Shown: positions 28,831 to 37,648 of the stretch, in pieces | Numbering within the stretch: position 1 is the first letter of the stretch | Layout of the letters: each line of letters opens with the position of its first letter | NCBI GenBank assembly: GCA_947491825.1 | Contig: CANLLM010000012.1 | Coordinates: forward strand, 1 to 38,012 | DNA length: 38,012 bases | Direction: 5' to 3' | Origin: Bacteroidota bacterium | GTDB lineage: Bacteria; Bacteroidota; Bacteroidia; UKL13-3 | Translations under genes and position numbers: made by a program | Notes under the pieces: generated by a model | Told to the model about the DNA's origin: nothing | What the model saw: only the letters and a program-made list of their open reading frames with translations | Databases searched by the model: none

Positions 28831-29555
28831 TAACACTAGCCATTGATATTGGTAATACAAGAACTAAAGCTGCAGTTTTTAATCAAAACGAGTTGATGGT
28901 GGAAGAATATATTCATCATCCTGATGACTTACACCTTTTAATACAAACGCAACAACCTAAGCATGCTGTAATTTGCGCTGTAGGTAACGGAGCAGACGAG
29001 TTGGCTAAGGTGACATTAAATCATCAAATACCACTTCTTAGGGTTACTCACAAAACGGAATTTCCGTTTGTGATTCAATATAAAACGCCTCAAACTTTAG
29101 GTATGGATCGTGTTGCAGGTATAGCAGCCGCGCAATATCTATTTCCCCAAAAAAACTGTTTGGTCATTGATTCAGGTACTTGTATTACCTACGATTTCCT
29201 TTCAAAAGATCTTCAATTTACTGGTGGAGCCATTTCGCCAGGGTTGCAAATGCGTTTAAGGTCCATGCATGAATTTACGCTCAAGTTGCCTTTTCCCGAA
29301 TTAATTTGGCCAGAGGATTTTGAAGGGCAATTAACAAATGATGCACTATTAAGCGGGGTTTGTTTTGGAGTAGCGGATGAAATAAATGGGAAAATAGAAC
29401 GTTATACCCAGCGATATGGCACTTTGCAGGTATTATTATGCGGTGGTAATGCAGCAATGTTGGCTAAACACATAAAAAACAACATATTTGCAGTGCCCTC
29501 ATTAGTTTTAGTGGGGTTAAATCAAATCTTATTATTCCATGTTAACAAAGGCTAA
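28827..29555 (+). CDS. coaX: Type III pantothenate kinase
   Basis: ITLAIDIGNTRTKAAVF, TLGMDRVAGIAAAQYLFP, CLVIDSGTCITYDFL, FTGGAISPGLQMRLRSMHEFTLKLP. Confidence 0.95.
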   Translation: MITLAIDIGNTRTKAAVFNQNELMVEEYIHHPDDLHLLIQTQQPKHAVICAVGNGADELAKVTLNHQIPLLRVTHKTEFPFVIQYKTPQTLGMDRVAGIAAAQYLFPQKNCLVIDSGTCITYDFLSKDLQFTGGAISPGLQMRLRSMHEFTLKLPFPELIWPEDFEGQLTNDALLSGVCFGVADEINGKIERYTQRYGTLQVLLCGGNAAMLAKHIKNNIFAVPSLVLVGLNQILLFHVNKG

Positions 29556-30825
29556 AAGCCTATTCAGTATAACGATGATACTGTTAGGGTATCATCTTTC
29601 GGCACAAAATTTATCCAAATCGCCATATTCGGCACTTGGTGTTGGTGATATGCAATTTGGCGGCAGCGCATGGATGCATGGTATGGGCCAAATTAATCAA
29701 GGCATTAGTTTGCCCAATGCTATTAACAGCCAAAACCCAGCTTCGTATAGCACTTTTCAACTCAGTACATGGGATGCCGCTGCTGTGGGCTCAATAGCAA
29801 ACATCAGCACTCAAACTGCCACTGGAAGTTTTAGCACTGCTTCAATGGCTTACATGGCATTAGGTATGCCACTTTCTCAAAAATTAAATTGGGGGTTAAG
29901 TTTTGGGTTAATGCCGTATTCTGGTGTTGGCTATAATGTAACTCGTCAAATACAAACCTCAACATTTAATGGAACAGAAAGTATTGAAGGGCGCGGAGGT
30001 TTGTCAAAGTTTTATATTGGATCAGGAATACGTGTATACAAAGGACTTGCTTTTGGTTTTAATGCCTCATATGTATACGGACAAATACGTAATACCACGC
30101 TATTAAGTATTCCTCGTGATTCGTTAATGTATAATTTGGTTGAAAATAGAGACAGATATATTGGTGATTTTATGTTTGAAATTGCTCTGCAGTACCACGA
30201 TACCTTTGTTTACAAAGAGCGTAAATATAGTTTTGGTTTAGGTGCAACATTTGGTCCACAGACTAGTCTAAGCGCCAGTGATAACTACAATGTACGAACA
30301 CTGGGTGTAGGCGTAACTGCTCCAACCAACATAGGTAAAGATACAGTAGCAAACTCAGAGTCGGTAACTGGTGAAGTTATTTTGCCAATGTATTTAAAAG
30401 GAGGTGTTTTTTTTCAGCAAGTAAACAAATGGGGTGTTGGTTTTGATTTGGGTTATAATAATTGGGCGAGTTATTTAGGCATGGGTGTGCGCGATTCGCT
30501 TAAAAACATGACAAGCATTAATATAGGCGGTTACTACACTCCTGATGCTTTTGCCATAAAGAGCTATTTAAAAAGAATTGAGTACCGTGCGGGCATGCGT
30601 TATGATAATGGGATGCTAAGTGCAAATGGAACTAATGTTTCAACTATCGCATTTTCTGTAGGAGCAGGTTTGCCTTTAGGCAAAACACGTTCTAAAATTA
30701 ATCTTGCTGCCGAGTATATGATGCGCGGAACTACTGAACAAAAATTAGTAAAGGAGGAGTACATAAGGTTTATTATTGGGGTTTCTATCTCTGATAAATG
30801 GTTTCACCGCTACAGATATGATTAA
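29539..30825 (+). CDS. Outer-membrane beta-barrel protein (FadL/porin-like)
   Basis: Signal peptide ending SAQ, SKSPYSALGVGDMQFGGSA, amphipathic Gly/aromatic-rich strands, C-terminal ISDKWFHRYRYD; overlaps the coaX 3' end. Confidence 0.8.
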   Translation: MLTKAKSLFSITMILLGYHLSAQNLSKSPYSALGVGDMQFGGSAWMHGMGQINQGISLPNAINSQNPASYSTFQLSTWDAAAVGSIANISTQTATGSFSTASMAYMALGMPLSQKLNWGLSFGLMPYSGVGYNVTRQIQTSTFNGTESIEGRGGLSKFYIGSGIRVYKGLAFGFNASYVYGQIRNTTLLSIPRDSLMYNLVENRDRYIGDFMFEIALQYHDTFVYKERKYSFGLGATFGPQTSLSASDNYNVRTLGVGVTAPTNIGKDTVANSESVTGEVILPMYLKGGVFFQQVNKWGVGFDLGYNNWASYLGMGVRDSLKNMTSINIGGYYTPDAFAIKSYLKRIEYRAGMRYDNGMLSANGTNVSTIAFSVGAGLPLGKTRSKINLAAEYMMRGTTEQKLVKEEYIRFIIGVSISDKWFHRYRYD

Positions 30826-30828
30826 TTT

Positions 30829-31368
30829 ATGCGTCTAATCTTTTGGTGCATGATAATATTAAATTTTATTTTGTTTGGTTGCGGTGGTAGCAATCCAGAT
30901 AAGACTAAGCAAGTTTTGCCAGAGCGTGTTTTGCCAATTGAAACGGGAAAAGAGGTGCTTATTAACTATACCGACAGCGGATTAACGAAAGCCAGAGTTA
31001 AAGCACCTTTATTGGAGCGATATGCCACAGAAGATAAAAATTATACAGAGATGCGAAATGGCATTAGCGTTGATTTCTTGAATAAAAACGGAACAGTCGA
31101 AAGTTTTTTAAAAGCCAAATATGCCATACGTTACGATCGTGAAAAACGTATGGTAGCTAGAAATGATGTTGTCGTATTAAATATAGCAGGCGATACATTG
31201 CGCACCGAAGAGTTGATTTGGGAAGAAGCCACACAGCGTGTTCATTCTGATAAATTTGTTCGTATCACCACCAAAACCGAAATCATTATGGGCGATGGTT
31301 TTGAGTCTGATATTACATTTAAAAATCCGAAAATATATAAAATCCGAGGAATTGTAAATTTGAAGTAA
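30829..31368 (+). CDS. lptC: LPS export ABC transporter periplasmic protein LptC (lipoprotein-like)
   Basis: Lipobox LFGCGG; MRNGISVDFLNKNGTVESFLKAKYAIRYDREKRMVARNDVVVLNIAGDTLRTEELIWEEATQRVHSDKFVRI. Confidence 0.88.
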   Translation: MRLIFWCMIILNFILFGCGGSNPDKTKQVLPERVLPIETGKEVLINYTDSGLTKARVKAPLLERYATEDKNYTEMRNGISVDFLNKNGTVESFLKAKYAIRYDREKRMVARNDVVVLNIAGDTLRTEELIWEEATQRVHSDKFVRITTKTEIIMGDGFESDITFKNPKIYKIRGIVNLK

Positions 31369-31449
31369 ATAGCTATTTATCCAAGCGGCATACTAATAAT
31401 AGGTTTACTCACTCATTCTAACTTCTTATATTTTTTATACATTGCATCC

Positions 31450-31797
31450 ATGTTTAAACACCAGCGTTTGTTAGAGAATATGCACATACCCATGTGGCTC
31501 ATTAAGGATACTTGTTGGATGATGCAATTTAAACTAGCTGGTACAATTGTGGCTTTGCCAACTATCGGTATGGCAATATATTTAGTAATTATTACACGTA
31601 ACTTTCCAAAGCGATTTTGGCCTAATTTAGCGGTCTTGTTTTGGATTGGTGCTAATACTACTTGGATGATTGGGGAGTTTTATAAGTTTGATTTTACACG
31701 TTACGCTATAACATTATTTTTTGCGGGTATTGTGGCTATTTTAGTTTATATGTACATTGTTTTTTCAAGCCTAAAAACCCAACAAGCCAAGGATTAA
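31450..31797 (+). CDS. Hypothetical membrane protein with about 3 TM segments
   Basis: Hydrophobic segments GTIVALPTIGMAIYLVII, FWPNLAVLFWIGANTTWMI, YAITLFFAGIVAILVYMYIVF. Confidence 0.75.
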   Translation: MFKHQRLLENMHIPMWLIKDTCWMMQFKLAGTIVALPTIGMAIYLVIITRNFPKRFWPNLAVLFWIGANTTWMIGEFYKFDFTRYAITLFFAGIVAILVYMYIVFSSLKTQQAKD

Positions 31798-31924
31798 AAA
31801 AAATATAACAATAAATTATGGATAGAATTTCCTTAAATCAAAAAACAAATACTAATTTTACGCAGTTTTTAATACATAGACATCAAATAATCACTTCGTT
31901 TTATAGGGTTTTTAATAGAACATA

Positions 31925-33250
31925 ATGGATAAAATTAAAGAAAGGTTTGAAGAAATAGGCTTACCTAAAGCATCAGAAATTAAAGAATTTTTAAAGGCAA
32001 ATGCAGATGCCCAAATGGGAACATATACTTTAGATTCGGTATCATCTGGCATGAAGGGAATGATAGGCCTTATCACTGAAACGTCATTCTTAGATGCTGA
32101 AGAAGGAATTCGTTTCAGGGGATATAGTATCCCTGAATTAAGGGAAAAACTTCCTCGTTTAGAAGGCACTACTGAGCCGCTTCCAGAAGGATTATTTTAT
32201 TTAATGTTAATTGGTAATATTCCTACTTATGATGAAATGTATGAAGTAGGAAGCAATTGGACAAAACGGTCTATTGTTCCCAAACACGTTTTTGAAGTAA
32301 TTGATGCTTTGCCCATTTCAACAACCCATCCAATGACTCAGTTTTCTATAGCTATTATGGCTATGCAAACAGAGAGTGAATTCGCTGCGGCCTATCGTAA
32401 AGGTGTAAATAAAAAAGATTACTGGCTTCATACATTTGAAGATTCGATGAATTTAATTGCTCGGTTACCTCGCGTAGCAGCATATATTTATCGTAGAACA
32501 TATAAAAACAATGTTCATATCGAACCTAATCCAAAATTGGATTGGGCTGCAAACTTTGCCCACATGTTGGGTTATGGAGATAATGATGGTTTTAAAGAAT
32601 TAATGCGTTTATACATGGTGATCCATGCAGACCACGAAGGTGGAAACGTATCGGCTCACACCACACATCTTGTTGGTTCAGCATTAAGTGACCCTTACTT
32701 GGCATTTTCCGCAGCTATGAACGGTTTAGCAGGTCCGTTACACGGATTAGCTAACCAAGAGGTGATACGTTGGGTGTTGGAGTTGCAAGAAGCCTTGGGT
32801 GGTGGTAAACCTAGTAAACAACAAATTGAAGATTATATTAATAAAACCATAAATGAAGGTAAAGTTGTGCCAGGGTACGGTCACGCAGTATTGCGTAAAA
32901 CAGATCCTCGCTTTACCGCTCAAATGGAATTTGCAAAAACGCACATGCCAAATGATGAGTTGGTAAATATTGTTTGGGATGTATATGATGTAGCCCCTAA
33001 TATTTTGGGCCATTTCAAAAAAATTAAAAATCCATGGCCAAATGTTGATGCACACAGTGGTGCATTGTTGTTGCACTACGGGTTAAAGGAATATGATTTC
33101 TTTACTGTATTGTTTGGTGTATCGCGTGCATTAGGTGTGTTATCCTCATTAATTTGGGATAGAGCCTTAGGAATGGCATTGGAACGTCCAAAGTCAGTTA
33201 CATCTGATTGGATTAAAAATAAAATTGCTGCCCAATCACAAGCAAAATAA
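31925..33250 (+). CDS. gltA: Citrate synthase, eukaryotic (mitochondrial) type
   Basis: MKGMIGLITETSFLDAEEGIRFRGYSIPEL, IHADHEGGNVSAHTTHLVGSALSDPYLAFSAAMNGLAGPLHGLANQEV, VPGYGHAVLRKTDPRFTAQ, NPWPNVDAHSGALL. Confidence 0.95.
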   Translation: MDKIKERFEEIGLPKASEIKEFLKANADAQMGTYTLDSVSSGMKGMIGLITETSFLDAEEGIRFRGYSIPELREKLPRLEGTTEPLPEGLFYLMLIGNIPTYDEMYEVGSNWTKRSIVPKHVFEVIDALPISTTHPMTQFSIAIMAMQTESEFAAAYRKGVNKKDYWLHTFEDSMNLIARLPRVAAYIYRRTYKNNVHIEPNPKLDWAANFAHMLGYGDNDGFKELMRLYMVIHADHEGGNVSAHTTHLVGSALSDPYLAFSAAMNGLAGPLHGLANQEVIRWVLELQEALGGGKPSKQQIEDYINKTINEGKVVPGYGHAVLRKTDPRFTAQMEFAKTHMPNDELVNIVWDVYDVAPNILGHFKKIKNPWPNVDAHSGALLLHYGLKEYDFFTVLFGVSRALGVLSSLIWDRALGMALERPKSVTSDWIKNKIAAQSQAK

Positions 33251-33760
33251 ATGTTAGCCAAACGCTTTATTTTATTATACATCACAGCCGGTTTGTTTAT
33301 GCTTACCGGCTGTGGTTTTTATTCTCACACCGGAGCATCCGTTCCTCCCAATGCCAAAACCTTTTCAGTTGATTACATAAACAATTTGGCAAGTATTGTT
33401 ATGCCATCGCTAAGTCAGGTCTTAACAGAAAAGCTTAAGTCAAGGTTCATTAACGAAACCACATTAAAGCTTACTCAGCAAGATGGAGACGTTCGATTTA
33501 GTGGTAAAATATTAAACTATGCTACATCTCCAGTAGCGGTTCAAGGTAACCAACAAAATGCAGTCAATCGGTTAACGGTAACTATAGAAGTTACCTATCA
33601 AAATACCAAAGATGAAACTAAAAATTTCACCCAACAGTTTAGTAATTTTGTTGATTATCCAGCTTCAGAAAACTTTTCGGCCGTAGAAATAGATTTGGTA
33701 AATAAAGTCACTGATATATTGGTGCAAGACGTTTTTAATAAGGCCTTTATTAATTGGTAA
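33251..33760 (+). CDS. lptE: LPS assembly lipoprotein LptE
   Basis: Lipobox LTGCGFYSHTGASVPPNAKTFSVDYI...; starts directly after the citrate synthase stop codon. Confidence 0.85.
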   Translation: MLAKRFILLYITAGLFMLTGCGFYSHTGASVPPNAKTFSVDYINNLASIVMPSLSQVLTEKLKSRFINETTLKLTQQDGDVRFSGKILNYATSPVAVQGNQQNAVNRLTVTIEVTYQNTKDETKNFTQQFSNFVDYPASENFSAVEIDLVNKVTDILVQDVFNKAFINW

Positions 33761-33838
33761 ATTGTTGTTTGGTGCCTCATTGCCACATGCTACTTTTCAT
33801 CAATTCAAAAAAAAACCGTTTATTCGCACAAACACCGC

Positions 33839-34918
33839 ATGAACAAAACGGAATTCATACAACTTATTCAAAATCATGATTTGCCAGCTGCAAAACATGT
33901 TGCAGCACTTAAGCAAGTTGTGGCTGATTTCCCTTATTTTACTCAAGCTAGAGTTTTGTTGGCCAAAGCCTTACACAACGAAAAACACTATGAGTATGAA
34001 AAATTTTTAAAACGAACAGCTTTGGCTGTTCCTGATAGGGATGTTTTGTACCATTACTTACATAACCTCACCCCAAATTGGCAGATGCCTCAGTTGTCAA
34101 TTTCAATTGAACAACCGTTTGCCATTGAACAAAATGAAATAGTTCCCTTTTCGGATCCAGTAGTTGAACAATTTAAGGAAGAAGTTAATTTACCAATACA
34201 GGTTGTTACTGAAACTATAATATCTAATGGAGACATTGAAGTAGTTCAAAGTAAAGAAGAGTTGGATGTAGACATAGCAATTACAATATTATTGGAAGGA
34301 AGTAATATAGCTCCTCCTCAAAACGAGGAAGCGTTACCCCCACCTATTTCAATTGAAAAGGTTATCGAATCAGTTGTTGAAACGGTGACTGAAGCATTAC
34401 CAGATGTTATAGAACAAGTAACTGAGAATATTAATGGAGATAGTGAAGAAGAAGAGTTAAGTTTTCTGGAATGGCTAAATCGTAAAAGCAATCCTGAAAA
34501 GAAAGCAGAATCAATTCAAACATTACAAGCTGATGAATCAATTACTGATAAAAAGGTAGACGATAAGCACAATGAATTAATAACAACTCCTTTGCCAGAG
34601 GTTACAAAGGCTGAAATAGAAGAGGCTGTTGCTAAGAGTAATGTGAACGATTTTCAGAGTATTTTAGACAAATTTGTTAAAGAAAATCCAAGTATTAGTC
34701 GACCCAAAGCGGAGTTTTTTAATCCAGTAAATATGGCACGGCAAAGTGTAGAGGAGGATGAAGAGCTTGTCACAGAGACACTTGCGAGTTTATTTTATAA
34801 ACAGGGTAATCACAAAAAGGCAATCAAGGCGTACGAAAAATTATGTTTGTTATATCCGAGCAAAATGACTTATTTTGCGAGCCTTGTACAAAAAATTAAA
34901 ACAGAACTAAAAGACTAA
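33839..34918 (+). CDS. Hypothetical protein with acidic linker and TPR-like C-terminus
   Basis: N-term FPYFTQARVLLAKALHNEKHYEYEKFLKRTALAVPDRDVLYHYL; C-term ETLASLFYKQGNHKKAIKAYEKLCLLYPSKMTYFASLVQKIK. Confidence 0.8.
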   Translation: MNKTEFIQLIQNHDLPAAKHVAALKQVVADFPYFTQARVLLAKALHNEKHYEYEKFLKRTALAVPDRDVLYHYLHNLTPNWQMPQLSISIEQPFAIEQNEIVPFSDPVVEQFKEEVNLPIQVVTETIISNGDIEVVQSKEELDVDIAITILLEGSNIAPPQNEEALPPPISIEKVIESVVETVTEALPDVIEQVTENINGDSEEEELSFLEWLNRKSNPEKKAESIQTLQADESITDKKVDDKHNELITTPLPEVTKAEIEEAVAKSNVNDFQSILDKFVKENPSISRPKAEFFNPVNMARQSVEEDEELVTETLASLFYKQGNHKKAIKAYEKLCLLYPSKMTYFASLVQKIKTELKD

Positions 34919-34923
34919 TCACC

Positions 34924-35280
34924 ATGTATACAGTATTTTCGATCATCATCATTTTAGTGTGCATTTTGCTAACACTTGTAGTATTAATTCAAAATCCAAA
35001 GGGTGGGGGAATTGCTGCCAATTTTGCATCGCCAAACCAAATTATGGGAGCTAAACGAAGCAGTGATGTTATCGAAAAAGCTACATGGATTTTAGCAGTA
35101 GTACTTATCGTGTTTTCATTAGCAAGTAACTTCGTACGTCCTTCAGTTAGTAGCGAAATGGATGCTCCAGAAAGTCGCATAAAAGATCAAATTGAGAACA
35201 CCACTGCTCCAGCACCACTTGCTGCTCCAGCACCTGCTCCAGCGCAAAATGCCCCAGCAACGGTGCCTGCTAATCAATAA
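34924..35280 (+). CDS. secG: Preprotein translocase subunit SecG with Ala/Pro-rich tail
   Basis: IIIILVCILLTLVVLIQNPKGGGIAANFASPNQIMGAKRSSDVIEKATWILAVVLIVFSL. Confidence 0.93.
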   Translation: MYTVFSIIIILVCILLTLVVLIQNPKGGGIAANFASPNQIMGAKRSSDVIEKATWILAVVLIVFSLASNFVRPSVSSEMDAPESRIKDQIENTTAPAPLAAPAPAPAQNAPATVPANQ

Positions 35281-35304
35281 CAAAACTTCAATTAAAGTAT
35301 ATTT

Positions 35305-35332
35305 AAAAAGGTCTCGCATGCGAGACCTTTTT
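35305..35332 (+). terminator. Intrinsic terminator of secG
   Basis: Perfect 28-bp palindrome AAAAAGGTCTCGCATGCGAGACCTTTTT followed by more T. Confidence 0.9.
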
Positions 35333-35526
35333 TTTGCCATTTTTGTTAGTAGCAATGAAATGGTATGTTAAATTGTATATTCCTCATTTTGAATACTGAA
35401 ACCAACTAGGTTCGGGAACTTGTTTTGTCTTATCAAATCATTGTTTCAATTGTAATTATAAAGGCAAATTTTATTGATTTTTACCAAGTGGTAGTTTGAT
35501 TATTGCAATCTAATATTTAAAATATG

Positions 35527-37110
35527 TTAGAAATGCTTGCGCAATCCAATACTTACACCCAACATATACGGATGTTGCTTCACTGGATATTTATTATCGG
35601 TCATGCTGTTTAAACTGTAACGTAAATACGGGGCAGCAGTAATCATAATTGCTTGATTAATTTGATATGCTAATCCTAAGTGTGCTTGTGCAAAAAGGCT
35701 GTTTTTTATAAAGGGGAATGATTCTTTATTTTTCACTACCAATACGCCTACATTATTTTGGCCTACGAAAGCAGCATCAATGGTGCTTATAAATGCATAA
35801 CTTAATCCAATTTTAGCTTCAATTCCAAATCGTTTGTGCGGTGTAAACCTATAAGTAATTAATAAGGGAATTTCGTTCCAACTATATTTAATACGTGTAT
35901 TGTTTATTCCATTGGCTGTTACCGAATCCCTAGTTGCTACTTGGCTATTATTTTCATATTTAGGAGGTTGTGTTGCCTGTGTTGTTCCATATGTCATGCC
36001 CATGCTAAAATGAGTAAATTGCATACCACTAGATATCAATAGCTTGTTCCATTCATAATCTAATAAAAATGCACCACTCCAATCCATTTTAGCAGTTTCT
36101 ATTTGATTACGAAGAGTCACGTGTTGTATTAAATCTGATTTAGTTGCATTCAATTGCATTTGGCTGTAATGTGCGCCAATCATTACACTTAAAGATAGTT
36201 TTGATGGAATATTTGCATCGTCATTAATCGATGATTTTATTTGGATTGTTACACTATCATGTATCGCTGGAATAATGTTTCTTGCTATTTTAGAAGTGTC
36301 AGAAGAATCTTCGGTTTTATTGGGTTGATCGTATGTGCTAATATCATGTTCGTTTGTTTGCTCTTTATTATCGGTTAAGGTTGTCTGTGTTTTGTCAACA
36401 TTTACTTTTGGTTCAATCGGAATGGTTATAGGATTACTTTTTTCAAGTCGATTAACCATGCTTGCTTCATTGTTTATTACAATTGGATAATTTTCTTTTG
36501 ATACTTTATTGGCATTGATTGAATGATCATTATGAAGCAATAAGGCAGGATTATTCTGAGGTATATATTGTTTGCTATTTGATTTCTTATTGTATTTGAA
36601 TTTACGAACATTAATTAGATTACGTTGTTGCTTTAATTTTTTTGAAATTGAATTATTGTTTATTGTATATGTTGCTTCACCTATTCTATTAACCCATACC
36701 TCAATATTGCTTTTTGATGAAGCGCTATTTATTTTTGTTTCAGTAATTAACTCGTATCTATTTAGTATTGGTTTAACTTCAGTTAACGGAGTTGTTAAGC
36801 GATTTATCAAATATACTATTCCCCCAAAGCCAATAAATAAAATTACCGACAGTGAAACCCAAAAATATTTTTTATTGTTTTTGCCTTCAGGCTTCAATGG
36901 AAATTGAACTTCTATTTTTTCCCAGGTCTCTTTAGTCGGATTAAGTTTATAGTTGCCAATTTTACCTTTAACTTTTACTTCAAACTCAGGACGATTTACT
37001 TCTTGGTCAATATCACCCCACAACGATTCCGAAGGCTTAAATCCTGTCTCGTCCAGTTGAAGCTTCAACTTTTTTTCGAATTCGTTATTTTGGTTCTTGA
37101 AAAGGCTCAT
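35527..37110 (-). CDS. Envelope protein: cytoplasmic N-terminal region, one TM helix, long linker, C-terminal PorT-like OM beta-barrel; candidate anti-sigma partner
   Basis: TM KKYFWVSLSVILFIGFGGIVYLIN near residues 82-104; C-terminal SVMIGAHYSQMQL...YSWNEIPLLITYRFTPHKRFGIEAKIGLSYAF...YLRYSLNSM...MLGVSIGLRKHF; overlaps the sigma gene by 26 bp. Confidence 0.8.
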   Translation of the reverse strand: MSLFKNQNNEFEKKLKLQLDETGFKPSESLWGDIDQEVNRPEFEVKVKGKIGNYKLNPTKETWEKIEVQFPLKPEGKNNKKYFWVSLSVILFIGFGGIVYLINRLTTPLTEVKPILNRYELITETKINSASSKSNIEVWVNRIGEATYTINNNSISKKLKQQRNLINVRKFKYNKKSNSKQYIPQNNPALLLHNDHSINANKVSKENYPIVINNEASMVNRLEKSNPITIPIEPKVNVDKTQTTLTDNKEQTNEHDISTYDQPNKTEDSSDTSKIARNIIPAIHDSVTIQIKSSINDDANIPSKLSLSVMIGAHYSQMQLNATKSDLIQHVTLRNQIETAKMDWSGAFLLDYEWNKLLISSGMQFTHFSMGMTYGTTQATQPPKYENNSQVATRDSVTANGINNTRIKYSWNEIPLLITYRFTPHKRFGIEAKIGLSYAFISTIDAAFVGQNNVGVLVVKNKESFPFIKNSLFAQAHLGLAYQINQAIMITAAPYLRYSLNSMTDNKYPVKQHPYMLGVSIGLRKHF

Positions 37111-37648
37111 TTAAAATTTGATAATGTTTAGCCAATAATTGTTGCATGGCATTTCGTGCTCTCGAATATTGCGATTTTGATGTTCCAACGGCAATGTCAA
37201 GTATATCGGCAATTTCTTTATGGGTGTATCCTTCAATTGCGAATAAATTAAATATAATTCTGTATCCCTCTGGTAATTGTTGTACCAATACAATAATTTC
37301 CTTGGCAGAAATTTGGGAGATAATATTGTCTTCAAAGGGTGCATCGTAGTTTAAGTTGTCCAAATCTTCCTTAAAAGTCCTACAACGATGTTTAAAAAAG
37401 TTAATGGCAGTAAATACCATAATCCTTCTTACCCAACCTTCAAAACTTCCTTCGTATTTAAATCGGGCGAGGTTCTTAAATACTTTAATAAACCCTTCTT
37501 GTAACATGTCTTCTGCCTCTGCTCGGTCTTTAGCATAACGCATACAAACCCCCAACATTTTTGAAGCAAAACGGTCGTAGAGTTTTTTTTGGCAAGGGCG
37601 CTTGCCATCAATACAACCATTAATCATATCTTTTTCTCCAAGTTCCAT
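37085..37648 (-). CDS. RNA polymerase ECF-type sigma-70 factor
   Basis: YAKDRAEAEDMLQEGFIKVFKNLARFKYEGSFEGWVRRIMVFTAINFFK (sigma2), LPEGYRIIFNLFAIEGYTHKEIADILDIAVGTSKSQYSRARNAMQQLL (sigma4). Confidence 0.95.
   Translation of the reverse strand: MELGEKDMINGCIDGKRPCQKKLYDRFASKMLGVCMRYAKDRAEAEDMLQEGFIKVFKNLARFKYEGSFEGWVRRIMVFTAINFFKHRCRTFKEDLDNLNYDAPFEDNIISQISAKEIIVLVQQLPEGYRIIFNLFAIEGYTHKEIADILDIAVGTSKSQYSRARNAMQQLLAKHYQILNEPFQEPK

Noticed and set aside
32747-33076. 109-aa minus-strand ORF inside citrate synthase
   Set aside because: Shadow of a highly conserved gene
35400-35430. ggttcgggaac segment as a possible tRNA T-arm
   Set aside because: No matching acceptor, D or anticodon arms around it
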